From positions 1 to 20,773 of the forward strand of contig JAATEW010000139.1 of the NCBI GenBank assembly GCA_015655535.1: a stretch of DNA of 20,773 nucleotides. The letters run 5' to 3'. The notes under the pieces are model-generated. The model did no database searches and was not told the DNA's origin. It worked only from the letters and a program-made list of their open reading frames with translations. Shown piece after piece: positions 1 to 7,178 of this stretch. Numbering within the stretch: position 1 is the stretch's first letter; each line of letters opens with the position of its first letter. This stretch comes from Hyphomicrobiales bacterium (lineage in GTDB: Bacteria; Pseudomonadota; Alphaproteobacteria; Rhizobiales; Beijerinckiaceae). The position numbers were made by a program, and so were the translations under genes.

Positions 1-686
1 AGCGCGACGATCGGGAAAGGCACGTCCCGCCTGCCCTTGCGGTGCAAGGCGCGCGTGCGCTTGACGTCATCGAGATCGCGCTCGATGCGCGCCATGCGTT
101 CGCTGAGCAGACGCCGGTCGGTTTCGATCTGGGTTTCGCCAGGACCGCCGAGGAAGCCGAAGCCGCCGCGCTGGCGTTCAAGGTGGGTCCAGGAGCGCAC
201 CAGTCGCGACTTCTCATAGGTGAGATGGGCGAGCTCGACCTGCAGCGCGCCCTCTTTCGTACGCGCCCTCTGGCCGAAGATTTCGAGGATCAGGCCGGTC
301 CGGTCGATGACCTTGGCCGAGAAGGCCTTTTCGAGATTGCGTTGCTGGATCGGCGAGAGCGCGCAATCCATAATGACGAGATCGATCGCCTCGTCTTCGA
401 TAAAGGCCGCGAGCTCCGCCACCTTGCCGCTGCCGAGAAAAGTCGCCGGCTTGATTTCGTTGAGCGTGACGACCTTCGCCGCGACGACGAAAAGCTCGAT
501 CGCCTCGGCAAGTCCGGCGGCCTCCGCGATACGGGCTTCGACGGAGCGTGACGGCTCGGCTGCGGATTGAGTAGCGGCCGTGGCAGACGAGGCTGGCTTT
601 GCCCGGTCGCGGTGCTGCTGCGCTCTTTGGCTGAGATAGGGCCCGATCACCAGCGCGCGGGTCGTTTGTGCCCGCTCCTGCTGCAT
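1..686 (-). CDS. hflX: GTPase HflX, N-terminal part (cut by window edge)
   Basis: HflX is a ribosome-associated GTPase that splits or rescues stalled 70S ribosomes. About 228 residues are visible: a variable N-terminal tail, then the HflX N-terminal domain with VIGPYLSQR, TFLGSGKV and VIMDCALSPIQQRNLEK, then the hallmark GGFGFLGGPGETQIETDRR, followed by a helical linker. The window ends at FPIVAL, just before the expected G1/Walker A loop, so the G domain lies outside. I chose ATG at 686 (MQQERAQTT...). A TTG at 719 preceded by a GAGGGCGG stretch is an alternative, and the frame is open back to about 820 without another good start. It lies 67 bp downstream of hfq on the same strand, the usual hfq-hflX order, and is probably co-transcribed. 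Family identity is sure; the start is not. Confidence 0.93.
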   Translation of the reverse strand, partial: MQQERAQTTRALVIGPYLSQRAQQHRDRAKPASSATAATQSAAEPSRSVEARIAEAAGLAEAIELFVVAAKVVTLNEIKPATFLGSGKVAELAAFIEDEAIDLVIMDCALSPIQQRNLEKAFSAKVIDRTGLILEIFGQRARTKEGALQVELAHLTYEKSRLVRSWTHLERQRGGFGFLGGPGETQIETDRRLLSERMARIERDLDDVKRTRALHRKGRRDVPFPIVA

Positions 687-753
687 GTCTGCCGGTTCGG
701 CGTCCCGCCGACGGCTCAAGCCGCCCTCGCCGGATTTGGGATGATGGATACGG

Positions 754-1014
754 TCAAGTCGGTGCTGGTCCTCCAGGCTCGTCGGTCGGCTCGAACATTT
801 GGATCGGCTGGCCGGGCATTATGGTTGATATGGCGTGTTTGTAGACAAGTTGCGAGTGCCCGTCGCGGCGCAGCAAAACGCAAAAATTATCAAACCACGT
901 GACAACGCCTTGCAATTTGACGCCATTCACAAGAAAAATCGTGAGGGGAACCTTATTCTTCCGGACAAAATTTAGAAAAGTGTCCTGCAGGTTCTGGGTG
1001 CGTTCTGCCGCCAT
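754..1014 (-). CDS. hfq: RNA chaperone Hfq
   Basis: Hfq is a hexameric Sm-like protein that pairs small RNAs with mRNAs; in alphaproteobacteria it also affects nitrogen-fixation and stress regulators. The 86-residue protein matches the family length. Sm1 runs from about residue 15 (FVRKNKVPLTIFLVNGVKLQGVV split over two strands) and contains the WFDNFCVLLRR strand. Sm2 holds the conserved YKHAIST motif of the RNA-binding rim, and the C-terminal tail is short, acidic and proline-rich. The start ATG at 1014 has an AGGA about 8 bp upstream. It sits between dat and hflX, and a 164-bp gap upstream makes an own promoter likely. Confidence 0.97.
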   Translation of the reverse strand: MAAERTQNLQDTFLNFVRKNKVPLTIFLVNGVKLQGVVTWFDNFCVLLRRDGHSQLVYKHAISTIMPGQPIQMFEPTDEPGGPAPT

Positions 1015-1099
1015 TTTTTCAGTCCTGTCTCTTTTCTTGACGCCGAATTTCGGCGCGGGGCGTTCGACGGTCCATCAACCGCCGAAAGTTTGACATAAT

Positions 1100-1105
1100 A
1101 TTATA
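1100..1105 (-). promoter_or_regulatory. Possible -10 box of an hfq promoter
   Basis: Read on the minus strand, the AT-rich gap upstream of hfq contains an exact TATAAT about 86 bp before the start codon. I see no good -35 hexamer at 16-18 bp; the nearest TTGAGC is 25 bp upstream. This is therefore only a candidate, supported by composition and by the terminator-like hairpin that separates it from dat. Confidence 0.3.
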
Positions 1106-1154
1106 GACCGATCAAAAAATCGGCTCGTAAGCTCAACTTGGCAATATATTTCCT

Positions 1155-1188
1155 AAAAACCACCGCCGGAGCGCTTTTTCAACGGCGG
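1155..1188 (-). terminator. Candidate terminator after the aminotransferase gene
   Basis: On the minus strand, CCGCCG (1188-1183) and CGGCGG (1168-1163) can form a 6-bp GC stem with a 14-nt loop, followed by a TGG spacer and then TTTTT (1159-1155). The stem begins inside the last codons of the aminotransferase gene. The loop is long and the T tract short, so it may be a weak or partial terminator before hfq. Confidence 0.4.
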
Positions 1189-2051
1189 CGCCATTCTGTT
1201 TTCTCGGCCGCCGCGTGAAAGAGACCGCGGAGTCTCGACGCTATCGGCCCAGGCTTTCCGTCCCCGATAGGATGGCCGTCGATCATCACGACCGGCATCA
1301 CCAGATTGGTCGCAGCCGAAATGAAGGCCTCGCGCGCGGCAAGCGCCTCGGCCAAAGTGAAAGACCGTTCTTCAACGGGAAGCTGCAATTCCGCTATGAG
1401 CTTCATCAAGGTCGTCCGGGTCACGCCGCGCAAAATCGCGTGATCGGCCGCGCGCGTGACGACTTTACCTTCCTGCGTGATGATCCAGGCATTCGACGAA
1501 GAGCCCTCGGTGACGAATCCCTTCTCGTCGATCAGCCAGGCTTCGTAGCAGCCCTTGTCCCGCGCCTCCTGCTTGGCGAGCACATTTGGCAGCAAGGAGA
1601 TCGATTTGATATCGACCCTCTTCCAGCGGAGATCGGGGGTCGAGGCAATCGCAATGCCTTTGCTGGCAAGCGCCTCGCCTTTGCGGGGGTCGATCGATTT
1701 CGCGGTCACGACAAGCGCGGGGCGCACTGGCTTTTGCGGAAATCCATGATCGCGCGGGGCGACGCCGCGCGTAACCTGAAGATAAAGAAAACCATTGGTG
1801 AGCCGGTTGCGGCGCATGACCTCGTGCAGGACGACCGAGAGACCGCTGCCCGCCAAGGGCGCATCGATACGCAGCTCGCTCAAGGAGCGCTCCAGCCGCG
1901 CCATATGATGCGGCTCGTCGATGAGAGCCCCGTCGAAGACCTCGCAGACCTCATAAACGCCATCGGCGAATTGGTAGCCGCGATCTTCGATCGGAACCAC
2001 GGCGAGGCTCTGCGGAAGATATTGGCCATTGACATAGGCGATGCGGCTCAC
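1179..2051 (-). CDS. dat: D-amino-acid aminotransferase (PLP fold type IV)
   Basis: This is a PLP-dependent class IV aminotransferase that most likely interconverts D-alanine, D-glutamate and 2-oxo acids in the cytosol, feeding peptidoglycan precursors. The 290-residue length is normal. Visible motifs are YVNGQYLP at the N-terminus, IEDRGYQFADGVYE near residues 21-34, the probable Schiff-base lysine K149 in VDIKSISLLPN, a conserved glutamate E182 in TEGSSSNAW, and the phosphate-binding GVTRTT turn. The start is GTG at 2051; no strong ribosome site is evident. It follows the chromate transporter pair by 41 bp and precedes hfq. A 4-amino-4-deoxychorismate lyase or branched-chain aminotransferase is less likely, given the D-AAT-like KSISLLPN region. 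Confidence 0.88.
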   Translation of the reverse strand: MSRIAYVNGQYLPQSLAVVPIEDRGYQFADGVYEVCEVFDGALIDEPHHMARLERSLSELRIDAPLAGSGLSVVLHEVMRRNRLTNGFLYLQVTRGVAPRDHGFPQKPVRPALVVTAKSIDPRKGEALASKGIAIASTPDLRWKRVDIKSISLLPNVLAKQEARDKGCYEAWLIDEKGFVTEGSSSNAWIITQEGKVVTRAADHAILRGVTRTTLMKLIAELQLPVEERSFTLAEALAAREAFISAATNLVMPVVMIDGHPIGDGKPGPIASRLRGLFHAAAEKTEWRRR

Positions 2052-2092
2052 AGGCTCATTTCCATTCCTCGGTCTTTGGGCGATTTAGGCGT

Positions 2093-2635
2093 TCAGACAA
2101 AAAGCCCGGCCCTCCCAGCAATAAGACCGGAGACCGTACCAGCCAAAATGCCGATGAGCGGATTGGCGCGGGTCAAAGCGACAAACAGGGTCATGGCGCC
2201 CGTAATGGCGATGGTCAAGGCGCCCCGGTCCGCTGCGCGCGCTACGACGATACCGCTCGCCAGGATGAGACCGACGGCGACCGGCGCCAAAGCCTGGCGC
2301 GCTATATCAACCACCTCAAGGTTCGAATAGTGCCGCATCAGGCGGCCGACCGTAAAGGCCAGCAGGCAGGAGGGCGCCAGCATGGCAGCCATGGCAACCG
2401 CGAAGCCTGCCCCGCCCGCGACCTGCCAGCCGATCATGCCGACGATCATCACATTCGGTCCGGGCGCGACCTGCGCGACCGCGAGACTATTGGCGAAAGC
2501 GGTATCGTCCATCCAATGCATCGTCTCGACGACCTGACGATGAATTTCAGGCACGGTCGCGGTCGCACCGCCAATGGCTATGATGGAAATGAATGCGAAG
2601 GTTTTGGCGAGCGCGCCGAGCAAAGCCAGATTCAC
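2093..2635 (-). CDS. chrA: Chromate transporter, short-chain ChrA subunit 2
   Basis: This is one half of a two-gene (short-chain) CHR-family transporter, an inner-membrane protein of about 180 residues with roughly five to six hydrophobic segments. The CHR signature near the N-terminus (FISIIAIGGATATVPEIH, then AVAQVAPGPNVMIVGMIGW) is clear. It starts with GTG at 2635, inside the stop of the upstream chrA gene (GTGA, 4-bp overlap), so the two are translationally coupled and probably form a heteromeric transporter. Family members export chromate; substrates of short-chain pairs are not always proven. Confidence 0.85.
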   Translation of the reverse strand: MNLALLGALAKTFAFISIIAIGGATATVPEIHRQVVETMHWMDDTAFANSLAVAQVAPGPNVMIVGMIGWQVAGGAGFAVAMAAMLAPSCLLAFTVGRLMRHYSNLEVVDIARQALAPVAVGLILASGIVVARAADRGALTIAITGAMTLFVALTRANPLIGILAGTVSGLIAGRAGLFV

Positions 2636-3210
2636 AGCACGCGTTTCCGGATCGTCAGGACGAAAATGCTTGTGGGAATGACCGCGAGCAAGGTCCAGAG
2701 CAAAGGCAGTTGAAAAATACCGGCGCAGATGAAGACGGCGATCCCGATGAGATAGGCGACGGCGTCGGGCTTCATATTGCGCGCCATTTTAAAGGCATTG
2801 CCGATGACGAGCCCGGCGGTCGCAGCCGCCGCGCCCGCGATGGCGTTTTTGACATCAGGCAGATTGGCGAATTGACCGTAAAGCGAGGCGATCCCGGCAA
2901 GGATCAGAAGCGGCATCGCAAGCAAGCCGGTGACGGCGGCGATGGAACCGCTCGGGCCTTGATAACGATCACCCAGCATGATCGAGACGGCGATCGTATT
3001 GGCGCCCGGCAAGGTGCTCGCAAGACCGAAGAGTTCGGCGAAGTCCCGATCTTCGAGCCAGCCCTGTTCTTCGACCAGGACGCGGCGCAGCCAGCCCGTT
3101 ACGCCGCCGAAGCCGAGAAGGCCGATTTTCGCAAAGACCAGAAACAGATCCCGATGGGTGACATTTTTCAGCGCCGCCGGCGGCGGCGCGAAATTCAAAA
3201 CGTCGTTCAT
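2632..3210 (-). CDS. chrA: Chromate transporter, short-chain ChrA subunit 1
   Basis: This is the partner half of the CHR-family pair, 192 residues. A hydrophilic N-terminus of about 25 residues is followed by FAKIGLLGFGGVTGWLRRVLVEEQGWL, the classic CHR signature, then LASTLPGANTIAVSIMLGDR and several membrane helices. The chosen ATG at 3210 overlaps the ntrX stop as TGATG. A TTG one codon upstream (3213) is also possible. The overlap couples its translation to ntrX, an unusual neighbour for a metal or oxyanion exporter. The two halves differ in sequence and face the same way, as in other split ChrA pairs. Confidence 0.87.
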   Translation of the reverse strand: MNDVLNFAPPPAALKNVTHRDLFLVFAKIGLLGFGGVTGWLRRVLVEEQGWLEDRDFAELFGLASTLPGANTIAVSIMLGDRYQGPSGSIAAVTGLLAMPLLILAGIASLYGQFANLPDVKNAIAGAAAATAGLVIGNAFKMARNMKPDAVAYLIGIAVFICAGIFQLPLLWTLLAVIPTSIFVLTIRKRVL

Positions 3211-4577
3211 CAATCGATCCGAAGCGATTTCAATTTCCGGTGCAAGGCGGAACGTTCCATACCGATGAATTCAGCCGTGCGCGAAATATTGCCGCCGAAA
3301 CGATTGATCTGCGCGACGAGATATTCGCGCTCGAAAACCTCGCGGGCTTCGCGCAAGGGCAGGCCCATCAGCTTTTCGCCGCCGACACCCGACGGCGTCG
3401 TCGGCACCAAGGCGCCGATTTCGCTTGGCAAAAGGTCGGCGGTGATCTCGGCCTCGGGATCGCCCAAGGCGAGGATCAAGAGGCGCTCCACATTATTGCG
3501 CAATTGCCGAATATTGCCCGGCCAGTCATGCGATTGCAGGACGGCCATCGCATCATCTGCGATATGGCGGCGGGGCAGACCGTTCGCCGCCGACACATGA
3601 TCCATGAAGAATTCGATCAGCTCGGGAATATCCTCGCGCCGTTCGGCGAGCGAAGGCACGCGGATCGGCACCACCGAGAGGCGGTGAAAAAGATCCTCGC
3701 GGAAAGCCCCCTCCTCGATGAGCCCGGTCAGATCGCGCGCGCTCGACGAGATGATCCGGACATCGACGTGAACGCGCGTCGTGCCGCCGACGCGCTGGAA
3801 ATTCTGCTCGACCAGCACGCGCAGGATCTTGCCTTGGGTTTCCTTCGGCATATCGGCAATTTCGTCGAGATAAAGCGTGCCGCCATGGGCCTCTTCAAGC
3901 GCGCCGACCTTACGGCTGCGGCCATCTTTTCCCTCGATGCCGAAGAGTTCGGTCTCCATCGCGTCCGGCGTGATGGTGGCCGAATTGATGACGATGAAAG
4001 GACCCGACGCGCGGGCCGAAGCATCGTGAATCGTGCGGGCCGCAAGCTCCTTGCCGGTGCCGGGCGATCCGGTAATCAGAAGCCTTGAATTGGTCGGCGC
4101 GACGCGCTCGATCACTTGCCGCAACTGATTGACGCTGCTTGATTTGCCGACGATCTCATTGACGACGCCGGCCTTGGCCCGAAGCTCCGTCACCTCGCGC
4201 TTGAGGCGCGAGGCTTCGAGCGTGCGTTCGGCGATCAGGATCAGGCGATCGGCCTTGAACGGCTTCTCGATGAAATCATAGGCGCCAAGCTTGATGGCGG
4301 AGACGGCCGTTTCGATATTGCCATGGCCCGAGATCATGACGACGGGCAAGGCCGGATTCTGATCCTTGATGATCTGCAAGAGCTGCAACCCGTCGAGCCG
4401 CGATCCCTGCAGCCAGATGTCCAGAAAGACGAGATGCGGCCGCCGCGCTTCGATCGCGGCCAAGGCCTCATCTGAGTTTTTGGCCGTACGCGTCTCATAT
4501 CCTTCATCCGAAAGGATGCCGGAAACAATGTCTCGAATATCGGCTTCGTCGTCGACGATTAAAATATCGCTCGCCAT
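3210..4577 (-). CDS. ntrX: Nitrogen response regulator NtrX
   Basis: NtrX is the response regulator paired with NtrY. The protein is 455 residues from the ATG at 4577 (MASDILIVDDE...), 7 bp after the ntrY stop; an ATG 26 codons upstream lies inside ntrY and would add an unlikely tail. Receiver domain residues 1-120 carry the acidic pocket D9-D10, phospho-acceptor D53, S83 and K105. The AAA+ domain has Walker A GSPGTGKE (170-177) and Walker B GGTLYLDEIADM (D238/E239). The loop that would carry GAFTGA reads GIEGKDGRSRK (213-223), so the sigma-54 contact motif is absent, as is typical of NtrX. A Fis-type helix-turn-helix (ISRTAEFIGMERSALHRKLK) ends the protein. Confidence 0.95.
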   Translation of the reverse strand: MASDILIVDDEADIRDIVSGILSDEGYETRTAKNSDEALAAIEARRPHLVFLDIWLQGSRLDGLQLLQIIKDQNPALPVVMISGHGNIETAVSAIKLGAYDFIEKPFKADRLILIAERTLEASRLKREVTELRAKAGVVNEIVGKSSSVNQLRQVIERVAPTNSRLLITGSPGTGKELAARTIHDASARASGPFIVINSATITPDAMETELFGIEGKDGRSRKVGALEEAHGGTLYLDEIADMPKETQGKILRVLVEQNFQRVGGTTRVHVDVRIISSSARDLTGLIEEGAFREDLFHRLSVVPIRVPSLAERREDIPELIEFFMDHVSAANGLPRRHIADDAMAVLQSHDWPGNIRQLRNNVERLLILALGDPEAEITADLLPSEIGALVPTTPSGVGGEKLMGLPLREAREVFEREYLVAQINRFGGNISRTAEFIGMERSALHRKLKSLRID

Positions 4578-4584
4578 GAATCGC

Positions 4585-6849
4585 TTATGCTCTTTGAGTA
4601 GCTGTTTGCATTGATGTGTCGGAGATAATATCCGCGCTGTGCGTTTCCTCACCAAAGGGGAAATAAAGCTTCACGCGCGCACCGTGGCCCGAGGGGGCGT
4701 CGAGCAATTCTATCCCTCCCCCATGATCTTCCAGAATTTTTGCGACGATCGGCAGGCCGAGCCCCGTGCCTTCGGCTCTGGTCGTCATATAGGGTTCGAG
4801 CAGCCTTTGGCGGTTTTCCTTGGGGAATCCCTTGCCATTGTCGATGATGTTGATTTCGGCGATGCCCTCGGACGACCGCTCCACGGAAACCGAAATATGG
4901 CCATGGGCTTCGCCGTCCTCGGTAAGCGCCGATATGCCTTCCGTCGCATTCTTGATGATATTCGTCAAAGCCTGCGACAGAAGCCGCCTGTCGAACCGGC
5001 CGAGAATAGGCGTCTCCGGCAAATAGTCCTCGAAGGTGATGTTGGGATGGGCGACGCGCATCAGGAACAAAACTCGGCGCACGCATTCGGTCAGGTCATC
5101 GCTTTCGAGATTCGCCTTCGGCATACGGGCGAAGGAAGAAAATTCATCGACCATGCGTTTTATATCATCGACCTGCCGGATGATCGTATCCGTGCATTGA
5201 TCGAAAATATCGCGTTCTTGTACGATGAGTTTGCCATATTTGCGTTTCAGACGCTCCGCCGAAAGCTGGATGGGCGTGAGCGGATTTTTGATTTCATGTG
5301 CGATGCGCCGCGCGACATCGGCCCAGGCGGCGGTGCGCTGTGCCGAAACGAGATCGGTAATATCGTCTAACGTTACAACATAACTTTTATCGCTACGCGC
5401 CGTCGGATCGCTCGTCACGCGCACATTGAACAAGCGGTCGCGGCCGGCGCGGCTCACCGCGATCTGCCCCTGGACCAGCCGCGAATGGCTGCCGCGCGCT
5501 TCGGTGAGAATGGGTTCGATTTCCGGGAAGACCGATTCGACCGGCTGGCCGACCAATGTTGCCGCCGCTTCGCCGCCTTCCGGAATCAGGCGCTCGGCCG
5601 AGGGATTGAGCGCCGTAATCATGCCTTTCGGGCCAACGCCTATGACCGCCACAGGAACTCCGGAGAGAACCGCTTCCGTAAAGGCCCGCCGCTCGTCGAT
5701 GAGATTGCTTGCCGCGACCAGGCGGTTTTGCTGCAAGCGCAGTTCGGAGGTCATCTTGTTGAAGGTTTCGCCGAGATGGGCGAGGTCGCCTTCCGAGCGG
5801 TGGATGGGGACTTGAACATAAAGATTGCCGGTCGCGACCTGATCGGTCGCCGCGATCAGACGCCGGATCGGCGCAACGAGCGTATTGGCGAAGGAGAGCC
5901 CGAGCCAGGTCGCAGCCAGAAGCATGATCAGCGAGATCGACACATACATGGTCGCAAAAGCGATCTGGATGGTGCGCCGGTGATTGTCGAAGGCATCGTA
6001 GAGGGCGACAAGGCGCGAGGCCTGTTTTGGAAATTCGACCGTAAACGGATCGACCGGGCGGGCCACATAAAGATAGGTGTCGTCGAAAGAGGCGAGCTGG
6101 CGCAAGGCCACGAAGGTTCGCCCGTCATCAATAATCGGACAAACCGGCTCATTCTTGCGCGCATCTTCGAAGTCGACGGGCTCCAGCTGCACGATCGTAT
6201 TGCCCGACGGCGTAGCCGCGTCGACCTTTTCAATGATGGTCCCATCCGGCTTCAACATAGCCGCGGCGGTGAAGCCGAGATATTTGGAACGCGTCCCGAA
6301 AAACTCGCGAAACAGCGGCCGGTCGGCCGAATACATCATTTTATTGCGGTCGAGATCGGTTGCAGTCAGCCTTGCTTCCTGAAGCAGGGATTTGCATTCC
6401 GCCTCGCGAAACAGGCTCGCCGCGTCGATCGTGTTCAGAATGAAGCCGCGCACGTCTTCGATGAAGGCCGGGTTGAGGCTTCGCTCCAAAGTGGCCGAGC
6501 CGACAAGCGCCATGAGAATCGAGGGAACCGCCGCGATGATCGAGAAGAGGCTGACGATCCTGATGTGAAGTCTGGCGCCGGCGACGCGGGCGCGCCATGC
6601 CGCCACAAGCGCCCAAGCCTCGGCGACGACAAGGCCGACGAGAATCAGGATGATAAAGATATTCGCGACAAATAGCCCGAGGACAACCGGACTGGTCGGC
6701 TGAATCGGCGTGTAATTGGCGAAAATCAGGAAGCTCGCCAAAGCGACGACGAGGGCGAGGATGACGACGAAAGGTCCGAACCGCGTCGTGAACCGGCGCT
6801 CGCGTCGGCGGGCTCCGATCGATCGTTGCGCTAAACGCTGGTCACTCAT
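4585..6849 (-). CDS. ntrY: Nitrogen sensor histidine kinase NtrY
   Basis: NtrY is a membrane histidine kinase that phosphorylates NtrX in response to nitrogen or redox state. It has 754 residues, normal for the family. Membrane helices lie near 25-44, 55-83, 96-118 and 297-320, with a periplasmic sensor of about 175 residues between the third and fourth. HAMP follows (320-375), then a PAS domain (385-500), the H-box RRIAHEIKNPLTP with phospho-acceptor H518, the N-box ALTNIIKNATEGI, and the ATP lid motifs DNGKGFP and GTGLGLPIVAKILEDHGG. The ATG at 6849 has AGGGTGG just upstream. ntrX follows after 7 bp. A 325-bp gap separates it from ntrC, so it probably has its own promoter. Confidence 0.95.
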   Translation of the reverse strand: MSDQRLAQRSIGARRRERRFTTRFGPFVVILALVVALASFLIFANYTPIQPTSPVVLGLFVANIFIILILVGLVVAEAWALVAAWRARVAGARLHIRIVSLFSIIAAVPSILMALVGSATLERSLNPAFIEDVRGFILNTIDAASLFREAECKSLLQEARLTATDLDRNKMMYSADRPLFREFFGTRSKYLGFTAAAMLKPDGTIIEKVDAATPSGNTIVQLEPVDFEDARKNEPVCPIIDDGRTFVALRQLASFDDTYLYVARPVDPFTVEFPKQASRLVALYDAFDNHRRTIQIAFATMYVSISLIMLLAATWLGLSFANTLVAPIRRLIAATDQVATGNLYVQVPIHRSEGDLAHLGETFNKMTSELRLQQNRLVAASNLIDERRAFTEAVLSGVPVAVIGVGPKGMITALNPSAERLIPEGGEAAATLVGQPVESVFPEIEPILTEARGSHSRLVQGQIAVSRAGRDRLFNVRVTSDPTARSDKSYVVTLDDITDLVSAQRTAAWADVARRIAHEIKNPLTPIQLSAERLKRKYGKLIVQERDIFDQCTDTIIRQVDDIKRMVDEFSSFARMPKANLESDDLTECVRRVLFLMRVAHPNITFEDYLPETPILGRFDRRLLSQALTNIIKNATEGISALTEDGEAHGHISVSVERSSEGIAEINIIDNGKGFPKENRQRLLEPYMTTRAEGTGLGLPIVAKILEDHGGGIELLDAPSGHGARVKLYFPFGEETHSADIISDTSMQTATQRA

Positions 6850-7023
6850 CCACCCTGCCCTTTGCGGGACATCGATCGGCTCAAGGTCTGGCAGCGGCTA
6901 AGGTTATCAGTTTTTCGTTGTATGTCTGCCACGGTGTTGCAAGATTGCGACATTTCCGGGGCGCGTCGTGTCATTTCAATCAAAAATCGCAAAACCCGCC
7001 GATGAAAAAATCCGATTGCCCGC
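6850..7023. other. Gene-free leader upstream of ntrY
   Basis: This stretch lies between the ntrY start and the palindromic repeat. I find no convincing coding region. It is AT-richer than its surroundings and probably holds the ntrY promoter, but I could not identify a clean -35/-10 pair or a correctly spaced sigma-54 site. Confidence 0.5.
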
Positions 7024-7178
7024 TTAGAGCGGGATGAAGAAAAGGGTGAGCGGCTTTCCGCCCGCAATCGAGTTTACGCAGATTGCGCAAGCTTATCTGC
7101 GCTATCCCGCTCTAAATTATCAGAATCGATCACGTTCATGATTTTTGAGTGATTCAATCTAAAATTATCATGATCTAG
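7024..7178. repeat. Extragenic palindromic repeat between ntrC and ntrY
   Basis: The block opens with TTAGAGCGGGAT (7024-7035), and its exact 12-nt inverted copy ATCCCGCTCTAA lies at 7104-7115. A small inner hairpin GCGG-CTTT-CCGC lies at 7050-7061, and TTGCGCAA is self-complementary at 7083-7090. An AT-rich tail follows with two TCATGA copies (7136-7141 and 7168-7173), ending at GATCTAG. The GAGCGGGATG... and ATCATGATCTAG ends resemble a dispersed repeat that I associate with Rhizobiales genomes. The ntrC stop codon (7177-7175) sits in its outer edge. Exact limits cannot be fixed from one copy. Confidence 0.7.

Noticed and set aside
1215..2330. Long plus-strand open frame (371 codons) opposite the aminotransferase and chrA genes
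   Set aside because: It is antisense to two clearly recognisable genes, crosses their boundary and shows no domain; high GC content makes such shadow frames common.
5485..6675. Plus-strand open frame of 396 codons opposite ntrY
   Set aside because: Arg/Asp/Gly-rich translation with no motif, fully antisense to a well supported kinase gene.
6930..6970. Possible sigma-54 promoter upstream of ntrY (minus-strand TGTCGC...TTGCA)
   Set aside because: The spacing is one base short and the GG of the -24 element is missing, so it does not meet the TGGCAC-N5-TTGC rule.
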